Below are positions 45,263 through 53,625 of a DNA stretch of 64,000 bases, in pieces. The notes below the pieces were generated by a model, which saw only the letters and a list, made by a program, of their open reading frames with translations, did no database searches and was not told the origin of the DNA. Every line of letters begins with the position of its first letter. Within the stretch, counting starts at the first letter, position 1. The translations under genes and the position numbers were made by a program. This stretch comes from CAVPJW01 sp963705525 (GTDB lineage: Bacteria > Acidobacteriota > Vicinamibacteria > Vicinamibacterales > CAVPJW01): positions 124,001-188,000 of the forward strand of contig CAVPJW010000007.1 in assembly GCA_963705525.1 (NCBI GenBank), written 5' to 3'.

Positions 45263-46027
45263 TCACACTCCTCGATTCACGGACACGCCGGGCGACGAAC
45301 GCGTGAAGAAGTTGTGCACGAACGGAATCTGCGACTCGTCACGCAGCGTCCGCGGGTCGCCCTGCGCGACGATTCCCTTCGCGGTCTTGTCCAGGACGAT
45401 GCAGCTGTCGGCGACGAGAAAGATGCTCGGCAGCTCGTGGGTCACGATGACGATGGTGATGCCCAGGTCGCGGCTGAGCGTGACGATCAGCTGGTCGAGC
45501 TCGACCGCCGTGATTGGGTCGAGCCCAGCGGACGGCTCGTCCAAGAACAACAGATCGGGCTCGAGCATCAGCGCGCGGGCAATACCGGCGCGCTTCTTCA
45601 TGCCGCCCGAGATCTCCCCCGGCAGATGCTCGGCGAACGGAGCGAGCCCGACGAGGTCGAGCTTGGCCAGACAGAGCTCCGGCACCGTAGCGCCGCGTAT
45701 CGACGTCCATCTGAGCAGGGGAAGCGCGAGGTTCTCCGCCAGTGTCAGGGAGCTGAATAGTGCGCCCGACTGAAAAAGCACGCCGAACGGTGGCACACCC
45801 TCGTAGAGGTGCGGTTCTCCCACGCCGTCGATCTCTATCCGGCCGGCCTTCGGCCGCTCGAGGCCGATCAGATAGCGCAGCAGCGTGCTCTTGCCGCTTC
45901 CCGAGCCGCCGAGTATCGCCAACGTCGTTCCGCGCTCGACAGCGAAGCTCACGTGCTCCATGAGCACTCGTGATCCCCAACCGATTCGCAGGTCGTCGAC
46001 GACGATGTGCGGCTTCGATGTCAGCAT
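45263..46027 (-). CDS. MlaF-like ABC transporter ATP-binding protein
   Basis: 254 residues, intact. Walker A GGSGSGKSTLL, Q-loop region FGVLFQSGALFSSLTLAENL, signature ISGGMKKRAGIARAL, Walker B LLFLDEPSAGLDP and switch VTHELPSIF are all present; the GMKKR signature is typical of MlaF. It powers phospholipid movement by the MlaE permease. ATG 46027 lies two bases after the permease stop and the MCE gene follows two bases after its own stop, forming a tight operon. Confidence 0.9.
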   Translation of the reverse strand: MLTSKPHIVVDDLRIGWGSRVLMEHVSFAVERGTTLAILGGSGSGKSTLLRYLIGLERPKAGRIEIDGVGEPHLYEGVPPFGVLFQSGALFSSLTLAENLALPLLRWTSIRGATVPELCLAKLDLVGLAPFAEHLPGEISGGMKKRAGIARALMLEPDLLFLDEPSAGLDPITAVELDQLIVTLSRDLGITIVIVTHELPSIFLVADSCIVLDKTAKGIVAQGDPRTLRDESQIPFVHNFFTRSSPGVSVNRGV

Positions 46028-46029
46028 GC

Positions 46030-47155
46030 TCAGGCGCCGAAAAGCACGTAGAAGAACGTGAACACGGAGTTGACGAGAATCACTCCGAGGATCGACAGAA
46101 CCACGGCAGTCGTGGTCCGGGCGCCGACCGCGGCGGCCCCCCCTTGCGCGGCCAATCCTTGACCGCAGGCGATGAGGCCGATCGCGAGCGCTAGAAACGG
46201 GCTCTTGATGAGGCCTCCCGCCAGATAGCCGAGGCCGATGGCATCCGAAGTCGCCAGCAGATAGGCGCGCGGCGGCATGTCCGTGATGGCCATCGTGGCC
46301 ACGAAGCCGCCGAAAAGGGCGAGCACGTCGCCCACCCAGGTCAGCAGCGGCACGACGAGGATGAGCGCGAGACAGCGCGGCACGACCAGCCATCTCAACG
46401 GGTCGAATCCCATCGTCCGCAAGGCATCGATTTCCTCCGACACCTTCATCGTGGCGAGCTCCGAGGCCAGGCCTGCGCCCGATCGGCCGGCCACGACGAC
46501 CGCGGTGACGAGCGGCCCCAACTCGCGAAAATGTGCGACGACCACAAGCTCGGGGACGAAGGCGACCGCGCCGAAGCGTCCGAGCTGCGAGATACCGAGA
46601 AACCCGACGATGAGCCCGATCAGCAAGTTGGCGGCGCTCGTGACCAGGAGCGCGTCCGCACCGATCTCCTGCATCAGCCTCGGAAGCGAGCGCCAGTCGA
46701 CCGAGCGCGGGTTGGCAACCGCCTTCGGCAGCGCGACAGCGCAGTGGCCCGTGAAATCGAGCGCCGCGTGGACTGTGGCAGGCAGCTCGGCGGCGGACGC
46801 GCCGATCCGCGCCAGTCACAGTTAGAGGCCGCTCGTGAGTCGCGGGGCGCTCCGCCCGGCGCCCGCGATACAGCGCGATCAACCGCGCCGCTTCCGGGTT
46901 GCTTTCATCGACGACGCGCGTATGGCCGCCCCCCGCCTCCAGGCGATCGAGGAACCTTGCCAGCAGGACTGCGCCGGTGCCGTCCATCCGATCGACCTGC
47001 GCGAGGTCCATATCGATCGAACGGCACCCAACCAGACCCGGCTCGGCGTGTGTGATCGCCTGCACAACCGCCATCGCGTGGGCCAAGTCGAACGGACCCG
47101 TCGGGACCACACACGCGCGGTCACCGTCTCGATCGGCTCGGATGTCGACGCTCAT
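46030..47155 (-). pseudogene. MlaE-like permease with N-terminal STAS domain, frameshifted
   Basis: From ATG 47155 about 110 residues form a STAS-like domain (GPFDLAHAMAVVQAITHAEP; VDRMDGTGAVLLARFLDRLE). The frame breaks near 46817; the second frame continues LARIGASAAELPATVHAALD and the MlaE permease domain (LIVGFLGISQLGRFGAVAFV; RSGAGLASELATMKVSEEID; GFDPLRWLVVPRCLALILVV) to 46030. STAS-MlaE fusions are a known form in this transporter family. Restoring one base gives a protein of about 375 residues. First gene of the four-gene operon. Confidence 0.78.
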
Positions 47156-47573
47156 CACGCGGACCTTCCTGGATTCAGGTCGACGGAACAGCACCGCACG
47201 CTGGGGTCCGGCATGAGTCCGAGCGCTCTCATGCGCCTCACGCCACTCCGAGCATACACGGTCGGCGGCCCGTTGAACCAAGTCCACATAGGCCACAGGT
47301 GAGGGCATGCCTAGGCCCGCGCGCGCGTTCCAATCGCGGACCAGTAGAGAAGCTTATCCTCGGACCCCTGAGACTTGCCAAGGACGCGAGATTATGAATG
47401 AGCAGGCCCCAACGGAACAAGAATTCTTGCGCGGGTCTGGTCCATGAGGCGCTCGCCAAACTCGGACTCAGTGGAGCTCGGTCGACCGCCGAAATCAAGC
47501 ACAGCCAGAGGTCTTGGCGTAAGCCGCACCAAACTGGCGCTTCGCTGGACTCTTTGGCTGTCCTTCCTGAGAG
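47156..47573. other. Spacer between Mla operon and IS element
   Basis: About 418 bases. It presumably includes the promoter of the minus-strand Mla operon. A 59-codon plus-strand frame (47398-47577) runs up to the IS border but shows no motif or ribosome-binding site. Nothing else recognised. Confidence 0.45.
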
Positions 47574-48852
47574 ATAGGTAACACGGTATTCCGGACACAT
47601 GGGTGACACTTTTGCCCCTTCAGAGGAGGGGGCATGCCTTGGAAGGAGTGTCACATCATGGACGAGCGGCTCCGGTTTGTCGCCCGCCTGCTCGAGGGCG
47701 AGAAGATGGCGCCCCTGTGCGCCGAGTTCGGGATCTCGCGGAAGACCGGCTACAAGGTTTTCGATCGCTACAAAGACTGCGGGGTGCAGGCATTCAGCGA
47801 CCGCACCCGGCGGCCGCATCGCCAGGCGAATCGGCTGCCGGCGCCGATCGAGGCGACGATCGTCCGCCTGAAGCGCGAGTACCCGGGCTGGGGGGCGCCG
47901 AAGATCCGCGAGAAGCTGCGCCAGCCGTTCACGGGCCCGCACCTGCCGGCGATCAGTACGGTCCACGCGGTGCTCGATCGGCACGGCCTGGTGCACCGGC
48001 GACGACGGCGGCGCCACACGGCGACGGGCACCGCGCTGTCGCGGCCGACCGACCCGAACGCGCTGTGGTGCGCCGACTACAAGGGCGAGTTCATGCTCGG
48101 GAATCGGCGGTACTGCTACCCGCTGACGATCACCGACTTCGCCAGCCGGTATCTGCTGACCTGCGAGGCTCTGACCACGACCCAGGAGACATTCGCCTTC
48201 ACCGTCTTCGAGCGCACGTTCAAGGAGTTCGGGCTGCCGCAGGTGATCCGGACCGACAACGGGGTGCCGTTTGCCTCGGCGCACGCCCTCTACGGGCTCA
48301 GCAAGCTGGCCGTCTGGTGGCTTCGCCTCGGGATTCAGATCGAGCGCATCAAACCGGGTCATCCGCAACAGAACGGCCGGCACGAGCGGATGCATCTGAC
48401 GCTCAAAAAGGAAGCCACCAAGCCGGCCGCGGGGAACGTCCTCCAGCAGCAGGCCCGCTTCGATGCGTTCGTCGAGCAGTACAACCAAGAGCGGCCGCAC
48501 CAGGCCTTGGACATGAAAGTCCCGGCCGAGGTCTACGCGCGGTCACTGCGCGTCTATCGTGGCCTGGAGGACCTGACCTACCCGTTCCATGACCAGACGA
48601 TCGCCGTCACCCACTGCGGCCGGATTTGCTTCAAGGGCCGGAAGGTGAATCTCAGCCAGGTGTTTGCGGGACAGAATGTGGGCGTTACGCAGGTCGGCGA
48701 GCGGATCTGGCTCGTCTCCTTCATGCACTACGATTTGGGCTATTTCGATGATCAGACGTGCCGGCTCGAACCGATCGACAATCCGTTTGGGCCGAACGTG
48801 TTACCTATGTCTTCGGAATAAACTGTCACCCATGTGACCGGAATAGACCGTC
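47574..48852 (+). mobile_element. IS481-like insertion sequence
   Basis: A single transposase gene is flanked by related inverted ends. Each end carries two copies of a binding-site-like word: left ATAGGTAACA (47574-47583) and ACATGGGTGACA (47597-47608); right TGTTACCTATGT (48799-48810) and TGTCACCCATGT (48824-48835). The intervening TATTCCGG-like word also recurs. The exact outer borders and target duplication are not clear. The right end lies only a few bases from tRNA-Arg. Confidence 0.75.
47658..48821 (+). CDS. IS481 family transposase
   Basis: 387 residues. The N-terminal helix-turn-helix (CAEFGISRKTGYKVFDRYK) is followed by a HTH_29/linker (YPGWGAPKIREKLRQ) and an rve integrase core with the DDE triad: WCADYKGEF, RTDNGVPFAS and PQQNGRHERMHLTLKKE. 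A C-terminal domain follows (GRKVNLSQVFAGQNVGV). ATG 47658 is preferred because AAGGAG lies nine bases upstream; ATG 47634 would add eight residues. Intact, so the element may still be mobile. Confidence 0.9.
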   Translation: MDERLRFVARLLEGEKMAPLCAEFGISRKTGYKVFDRYKDCGVQAFSDRTRRPHRQANRLPAPIEATIVRLKREYPGWGAPKIREKLRQPFTGPHLPAISTVHAVLDRHGLVHRRRRRRHTATGTALSRPTDPNALWCADYKGEFMLGNRRYCYPLTITDFASRYLLTCEALTTTQETFAFTVFERTFKEFGLPQVIRTDNGVPFASAHALYGLSKLAVWWLRLGIQIERIKPGHPQQNGRHERMHLTLKKEATKPAAGNVLQQQARFDAFVEQYNQERPHQALDMKVPAEVYARSLRVYRGLEDLTYPFHDQTIAVTHCGRICFKGRKVNLSQVFAGQNVGVTQVGERIWLVSFMHYDLGYFDDQTCRLEPIDNPFGPNVLPMSSE

Positions 48853-48858
48853 AGGAAG

Positions 48859-48935
48859 TGGCGCGCCCTGCAGGACTCGAACCTGCGACCTCCTGGTTCG
48901 TAGCCAGACGCTCTATCCAACTGAGCTAAGGGCGC
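48859..48935 (-). tRNA. tRNA-Arg (anticodon ACG)
   Basis: Minus strand: acceptor GCGCCCT pairs with AGGGCGC, D-arm TAGCTCAGTTGGATAGAGC, anticodon loop CTACGAA (anticodon ACG, wobble A expected to be edited to inosine by TadA), T-arm GCAGGTTCGAGTCCTGC, discriminator G and encoded CCA at 48861-48859. On the minus strand a TGC-TATACT extended -10 box lies about 55 bases upstream. Confidence 0.96.
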
Positions 48936-49017
48936 GTATCGGGGCTCGGCGTGGCATGCCGCGGCTCGCGCGGCGGCATGAACCGTCAAGTATAGCATCC
49001 CTGCCCGACGCGAACGG

Positions 49018-49875
49018 CTACCGGCCTTTCCGCGCACGGACCGCAAGACCACCGTCGCCTCGCTGATCGATTCGCTCGACAAAAAGGTCGCGATCGCCCA
49101 CGAGCGCGCGCAGTCGAGTGGCCAGCTCGCGCGGCGACGCGACGTCGCGCGGATCGATCCGGGTCGCATCGTCACCCGTGCGCGCCAGCCAGGCAAACGC
49201 AATCGCTGCACGGCGTGTGACCTGTTCGTCGGCGTCGACGAGACCGTGGAAGAATTTGAAAATCCGCCGCGACGGCTTCACGATCTGATCGCCCGAGCGC
49301 GGGGTCCGCACGTGAAGCAGCGCGCCATCGGTACGCGCGCAAAACACTTCCACTGAAGCCGGGTCGGCGGACGGCAACAGCAGAATCACGTCTCGCGTCC
49401 GGGCGGGACGACGACTCAGACCCCTGCGAGGCGCACGCGCCTGCCTGTTCGCCGCCGGCTGCCAGCGTTCAATCAGCTCGGCTTCGAGGAGCAGCGCCTC
49501 GAGATCCGATCCAGTTTCGTGCCACTCGACCGCTGTCGCCGCCGGCAGTTCAGGCGTCAGCGCTCGCCAGCGTCGGGCGCCGAAGTAGGTCGACACGCGC
49601 CGCCTGAGATTCCTGGCCTTACCGACATAGATCACGCGGCCCTCGTGATCCCGCATGACGTAGACACCGGGCGTGGACGGCAGCTCCGGCTGCACGCGCT
49701 CCCCCAGCCGTCTCCAGATCTTCTGCCGATCCTCGACAACGAGTGCCTGTTCGACGAGGCGGCGGGCAATCGTGGCGTTCGGCGTCCGCACGCCGAGCAC
49801 GTCCGCCGCGAGCGCTCTGTAGTCGGGCGCGGCACCCATCTCGGCGAGGCGGGACTGGAGGCGCGAACGGAGCAT
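49018..49875 (-). CDS. GIY-YIG nuclease-domain protein
   Basis: 285 residues. An N-terminal helical region is followed by a GIY-YIG domain, TPGVYVMRDHEGRVIYVGKA with RNLRRRVSTYF, resembling the UvrC N-terminal nuclease or the Cho incision enzyme. The catalytic Glu is likely in LEALLLEAELIERWQPAANR. The C-terminal 130 residues lack UvrC's UVR and RNase H-like domains. A role in nucleotide excision or another DNA repair step is inferred from the domain only. ATG 49875. A heptad repeat block lies just upstream. Confidence 0.8.
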   Translation of the reverse strand: MLRSRLQSRLAEMGAAPDYRALAADVLGVRTPNATIARRLVEQALVVEDRQKIWRRLGERVQPELPSTPGVYVMRDHEGRVIYVGKARNLRRRVSTYFGARRWRALTPELPAATAVEWHETGSDLEALLLEAELIERWQPAANRQARAPRRGLSRRPARTRDVILLLPSADPASVEVFCARTDGALLHVRTPRSGDQIVKPSRRIFKFFHGLVDADEQVTRRAAIAFAWLARTGDDATRIDPRDVASPRELATRLRALVGDRDLFVERIDQRGDGGLAVRARKGR

Positions 49876-49890
49876 GATGAAGAGAAGTAG

Positions 49891-49923
49891 CAGTTCTTGG
49901 TGCTTAGTGCTTAGTTCTTAGTA
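49891..49923 (-). repeat. Heptanucleotide tandem repeat downstream of a gene
   Basis: On the minus strand: ACTAAGA / ACTAAGC / ACTAAGC / ACCAAGA. It lies 44 bases beyond the stop of the GH3 gene, in the same gene-sense orientation as most other copies. Confidence 0.7.
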
Positions 49924-49966
49924 ACGGAATGAGCCCTGCGTCTTAAGCCCTGAGCCGGTTCGTGTT

Positions 49967-51817
49967 TCATTGAGAGCTCGTTCGTGCCGGCCGGTTCAAG
50001 CCGTGGCCGACGGAGAACATTCCCGGGAGCGAAATGGGCAGCCGGCCCGAGATGGGCGCGTCGCCGGAGAGGGCCCTCACCGCGGCGGCCTCCGCGTGAT
50101 CGTGCAAGTCAAACGTCTCGATGATCGCGGGCACGTCGCCGAGGACCATCGCCACGTAAGGATTGCCGAACAGGCACGCGATGAAGGGCCTCTTCCCCGC
50201 TGACTGCCGTCCCAGATCCTGCAGCAGCCGGACGATGGGCTCGGCGAGATCCATGCGCCCGCTGCCGGAATACGTGCGCACGAACACGCCGGCGATGACG
50301 GCGTCGTAGCGATCGAGAGAGGCGCGGATCAGCTCGAGCTCCGACGAGGTCGACCGATCCGATAGCTCAATCGCCGTCACGTTCGGCCAGCGCGACTTGA
50401 GCTCGGGGATGAACGTGCGGCTCGGCGCCGCGATACGCCAGCCGGTGGGATAGTCGAGGACCGAGAGATACAGCACCTGGGCATCACGCGGCACGTTCAA
50501 TGGCACGAGCCCACCAGCGTCTTTGATCAGCGTGATGGCGCGCTGGCTCACCGTCTGCGCGATGAGATCGTGCGTCCGTCCTCCCACCTTCGACGACACG
50601 CCCCCCAGATCGACGAGCCGTCCGGCCTGCAGCCCGAGTCGGGCTTTCGCCGACAGGATGCGTTCGACCGAACGATCGATCTGCGCCTCGCTGATGTCGC
50701 CGCGCGCGATGGCCGTCTTGATGGACTCGAACGCAGCAATGGGATCCGGCGAGTGGAGCACGATGTCATTACCTGCGGCGACGGCGCGGGCCGCGGCTTC
50801 ACCCGGACCCATCGAGCGCGTCACCGCGTCCATGGACATGGAGTCTGTGTAGGCCAAGCCTTGAAATCGGAGACCGTCGCGGAGGAGATTCGTGACCGTC
50901 TGGCGGCTGAAGGTCGCAGGAACACCCGGTGTCGCGTCGATCGCCGGCAGCTCGATGTGCGCGGTCATCACCGCATCGGCTCCGGCCTCGATCCCCGTTC
51001 TAAATGGCAGGAGCTCGAGCGTCTCGAGCCGCGACCTCGGCTGGTCGATGCGGGGGAGCCCGAGGTGGCTGTCCACGTCGGTATCGCCATGCCCCGGAAA
51101 ATGTTTGAGCGTCGCCAGCATGCCGCCTTCGTGCAGACCGCGCACGAACGCGCTCGCCAGGCGCCCGACGAGCGCCGGATCTTCACCGAAGGATCGGGTG
51201 TTGATGACAGGGTTGCGCGGGTTGTTGTTGACGTCCACGACAGGCGCAAAGTCCACGTGCACGCCGATCGCACGACCCTCGATGCCGGTGATGCGTCCGG
51301 CTTCGAGCGCGAGCTGTTCGTCGCGGGCGGCGCCGAAGGCCATCGCGCGCGGGAACAATGTGGCGCCCATGATGCGCATCCCGATGCCGGTCTCGAAGTC
51401 GCCGGTATTGAGGAGCGGAATCATCGCCGCGCCCTGCAGGCGATTGAGCGTCGCCGCGATCGACGTCGGATCGCCGAGCGTCACGGTGCCATATGTGGGA
51501 TTGAGCAGGACCGCAGGCGCGAGCTCGCGCCCGCCGAACACATGGAATCCACTCACGTGATAGTCGATGGCCAGCTTCATCAGCGATTCGTACTGCTGGC
51601 TGTCGGCGCTGAGGTACGTGGACTCGAGCGACGGGACGAGCAACTGGCCGATTTTCTCGTCGAGCGTGAGGTTCTTCAGGGTCTTCTCGACCCACTTCGC
51701 GCCCGCCTTGTCCGGATTGTTTTTAGGCGCCTGGCCCGGCGCCGCGAGGAGGCTGCACGCCAGAACGACAACGGCGATCACCGAGCCAATCGAATGCGCG
51801 GACCGCGAAGGGCGCAT
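49967..51817 (-). CDS. Exported glycoside hydrolase family 3 (beta-N-acetylhexosaminidase-like)
   Basis: 616 residues with a signal peptide (VIAVVVLACSLLAAPGQA). The GH3 N-terminal barrel carries the NagZ-type loop LKHFPGHGDTDVDSH (with the catalytic Asp/His dyad) and the nucleophile motif AYTDSMSMDAV. Unlike cytoplasmic NagZ (about 340 residues), it has a C-terminal GH3_C domain (ITLIKDAGGLVPLNVPRDAQ onward). It probably removes beta-linked N-acetylglucosamine from peptidoglycan or chitin-derived oligosaccharides outside the cytoplasm. Divergent from mog. Confidence 0.88.
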   Translation of the reverse strand: MRPSRSAHSIGSVIAVVVLACSLLAAPGQAPKNNPDKAGAKWVEKTLKNLTLDEKIGQLLVPSLESTYLSADSQQYESLMKLAIDYHVSGFHVFGGRELAPAVLLNPTYGTVTLGDPTSIAATLNRLQGAAMIPLLNTGDFETGIGMRIMGATLFPRAMAFGAARDEQLALEAGRITGIEGRAIGVHVDFAPVVDVNNNPRNPVINTRSFGEDPALVGRLASAFVRGLHEGGMLATLKHFPGHGDTDVDSHLGLPRIDQPRSRLETLELLPFRTGIEAGADAVMTAHIELPAIDATPGVPATFSRQTVTNLLRDGLRFQGLAYTDSMSMDAVTRSMGPGEAAARAVAAGNDIVLHSPDPIAAFESIKTAIARGDISEAQIDRSVERILSAKARLGLQAGRLVDLGGVSSKVGGRTHDLIAQTVSQRAITLIKDAGGLVPLNVPRDAQVLYLSVLDYPTGWRIAAPSRTFIPELKSRWPNVTAIELSDRSTSSELELIRASLDRYDAVIAGVFVRTYSGSGRMDLAEPIVRLLQDLGRQSAGKRPFIACLFGNPYVAMVLGDVPAIIETFDLHDHAEAAAVRALSGDAPISGRLPISLPGMFSVGHGLNRPARTSSQ

Positions 51818-51853
51818 GGGGCGATGTTAACATCGACGGGAAATCGCCACATG

Positions 51854-51859
51854 TATAAT
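51854..51859 (+). promoter_or_regulatory. TATAAT box placed for leaderless transcription of mog
   Basis: A perfect TATAAT ends six bases before the ATG at 51866, so the transcription start would fall at or very near the A of ATG. There is no Shine-Dalgarno in the short interval. A TTAACA at 51827-51832 is a poor -35 at 21-base spacing. Confidence 0.45.
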
Positions 51860-51865
51860 CCGACG

Positions 51866-52369
51866 ATGAGTCACGTCGAGCACAAAGCGAGCGCGCCGAC
51901 CAGCGTCGGCTGCTTCGTGCTGACGGTCAGCGACACGCGCACCCAAGACACGGACACGGGCGGCCGCGCCATCATCGATCTCCTGACGGCCGCCGGACAC
52001 CACGTGACGGGACGCCTCATCGTTCGCGACGAGCCATCCATCGTCATCGGCACGCTTCGCGATCAGATCGCGCACGACGACGTGCTCGTCGTCATTACGA
52101 CAGGAGGCACCGGTATTTCGTCGAGAGATCGGACTTATGAAGCCGTCTCGACGCTACTCGAGCGGACGATCGACGGATTCGGCGAACTCTTCCGGATGTT
52201 GAGTTACGAAGAGATCGGCCCCTCGGCCATGCTGACCCGCGCGACGGCCGGACTGATCGGCCGGAAGGTCGTGATCATGCTGCCGGGCTCGGAACACGCC
52301 GTGCGCCTTGCGATGACCAAGCTCGTGCTGCCCGAGATCGGGCATCTGGTGAGAGAGGCGGGACGATAA
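51866..52369 (+). CDS. Molybdopterin adenylyltransferase (MogA/MoaB family)
   Basis: 167 residues of the MoCF-biosynthesis fold: VLTVSDTRTQDTDTGGRAII, VITTGGTGISSRDRTYEAVS and LPGSEHAVRLAM are the conserved nucleotide/molybdopterin-binding segments. The enzyme adenylates molybdopterin before metal insertion by MoeA, encoded 36 bases downstream. ATG 51866 gives normal length; the upstream frame lies within the divergent GH3 gene. Confidence 0.9.
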   Translation: MSHVEHKASAPTSVGCFVLTVSDTRTQDTDTGGRAIIDLLTAAGHHVTGRLIVRDEPSIVIGTLRDQIAHDDVLVVITTGGTGISSRDRTYEAVSTLLERTIDGFGELFRMLSYEEIGPSAMLTRATAGLIGRKVVIMLPGSEHAVRLAMTKLVLPEIGHLVREAGR

Positions 52370-52405
52370 GAGCAGGCTTCGGGCACCAGGCTACAAGCAT
52401 CCACC

Positions 52406-53623
52406 ATGTCCACCCGCATGCGGCCCATTCGCGCGACTATTCCCTACGGGGATGCCCGTTCGATCATCGAACGCGCGACGGTGCCGATCGCCAGGACCGA
52501 GCGCGTTGCCATTGCGCAGGCGAACGGCCGGGTCATCGCGACGGAGGTCGTCGCCGATCACGACGTCCCGCCATTCGCACGCGCCGCGGTCGATGGCTAC
52601 GCTGTGCGTGCGGAGAACACGTTCGAGGCCAGCAAGTACCACCCGCGCACAGTCACGTGCATCGACCAGATCTTCACGGCTCAGGTGACCGAGCGGTCTC
52701 TGGCGACTGGCGAATGCGCCGAGATCGCGACGGGGGCGCCGCTGCCGCCGGGTGCCGATGCGGTGGTGATGGTCGAAGAGACGGATCGAGACGATGACGC
52801 CGTGTCGATCTTCAGTGCCGTCTTTCCGGGACAGAACGTCGGCCGTCAGGGCGGCGACATCAAGTCCGGTCAGGTCGTGCTCGGGCTTGGCGACCTGCTC
52901 AACCCCAGCCGCGTGGGAGCGCTCGCCGCGATCGGACGGGCAGAAGTCGAGGTGTTCGCGAAGCCTCGGGTCGCCATCCTGTCGACGGGCAACGAGATCG
53001 TCGAGCCGGGTCTTCCACTCTTGCCGGGACAAATCTACGACATCAACCGGTTCACGCTTGGATCGATCATCGGGGACCACGGCGGCATCCCGGATCCGTT
53101 CGACGCGGTCTCCGACACAGTCGCCGAGATCAACAGAGCGCTCGACGCCTGCCTCCAGGATGATATCGTCGTGTTCTCGGGCGGGAGCTCGGTCGGCGAG
53201 CGCGATCTGATACTGGACGTGATGGCAGGCCGGGGCGAAGTCCTCTTTCACGGCATCTCGGTCAAGCCCGGCAAGCCGACGGCGTTCGGCAGGGTGTCCG
53301 GCAAGCCCTGGTTCGGCATGCCCGGGTATCCCACTTCGTGCCTGTCGAATGCCTATCTGCTGCTCGTGCCGATGCTGCGCGCGATGGCGCATCTGCCGCC
53401 GCATCAACCCCGCACGGTCGTGCTGCCAATCGCCCAGCGGATCATCTCGACGACAGGACGGTATCAGTTCTACACAGTGAAAATCACGGACGGTGTCGCG
53501 CATCCGGCCTTCAAGGCGTCCGGCGACATCACCAGCATGTCCCGCGCAGACGGATACATCGAAATCCCCGCATCGACCGACATCGTCGAAAAGGGCGAGC
53601 TCGTCGAGGTCAAGCTGTTCTGA
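52406..53623 (+). CDS. moeA: Molybdopterin molybdenumtransferase MoeA
   Basis: 405 residues. Conserved MoeA segments in order: FARAAVDGYAVRA, EIATGAPLPPGADAVVMVEE, AILSTGNEIVEPG, YDINRFTLGSII, VFSGGSSVGERD, GISVKPGKPTAFG and the C-terminal domain IV barrel. It inserts molybdenum into adenylylated molybdopterin. It follows mog and precedes the TGA-containing redoxin by two bases, so all three probably share one mRNA. Confidence 0.93.
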   Translation: MSTRMRPIRATIPYGDARSIIERATVPIARTERVAIAQANGRVIATEVVADHDVPPFARAAVDGYAVRAENTFEASKYHPRTVTCIDQIFTAQVTERSLATGECAEIATGAPLPPGADAVVMVEETDRDDDAVSIFSAVFPGQNVGRQGGDIKSGQVVLGLGDLLNPSRVGALAAIGRAEVEVFAKPRVAILSTGNEIVEPGLPLLPGQIYDINRFTLGSIIGDHGGIPDPFDAVSDTVAEINRALDACLQDDIVVFSGGSSVGERDLILDVMAGRGEVLFHGISVKPGKPTAFGRVSGKPWFGMPGYPTSCLSNAYLLLVPMLRAMAHLPPHQPRTVVLPIAQRIISTTGRYQFYTVKITDGVAHPAFKASGDITSMSRADGYIEIPASTDIVEKGELVEVKLF

Positions 53624-53625
53624 TC

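Noticed and set aside
47398..47577. 59-codon plus-strand frame before the IS element
   Set aside because: No Shine-Dalgarno, no recognisable motif, and its end falls in the IS border; kept only as part of the spacer description.
6816..49923. Heptad repeats considered as a CRISPR-type array
   Set aside because: Units are 7 bases and contiguous, with no unique spacers and no cas genes.
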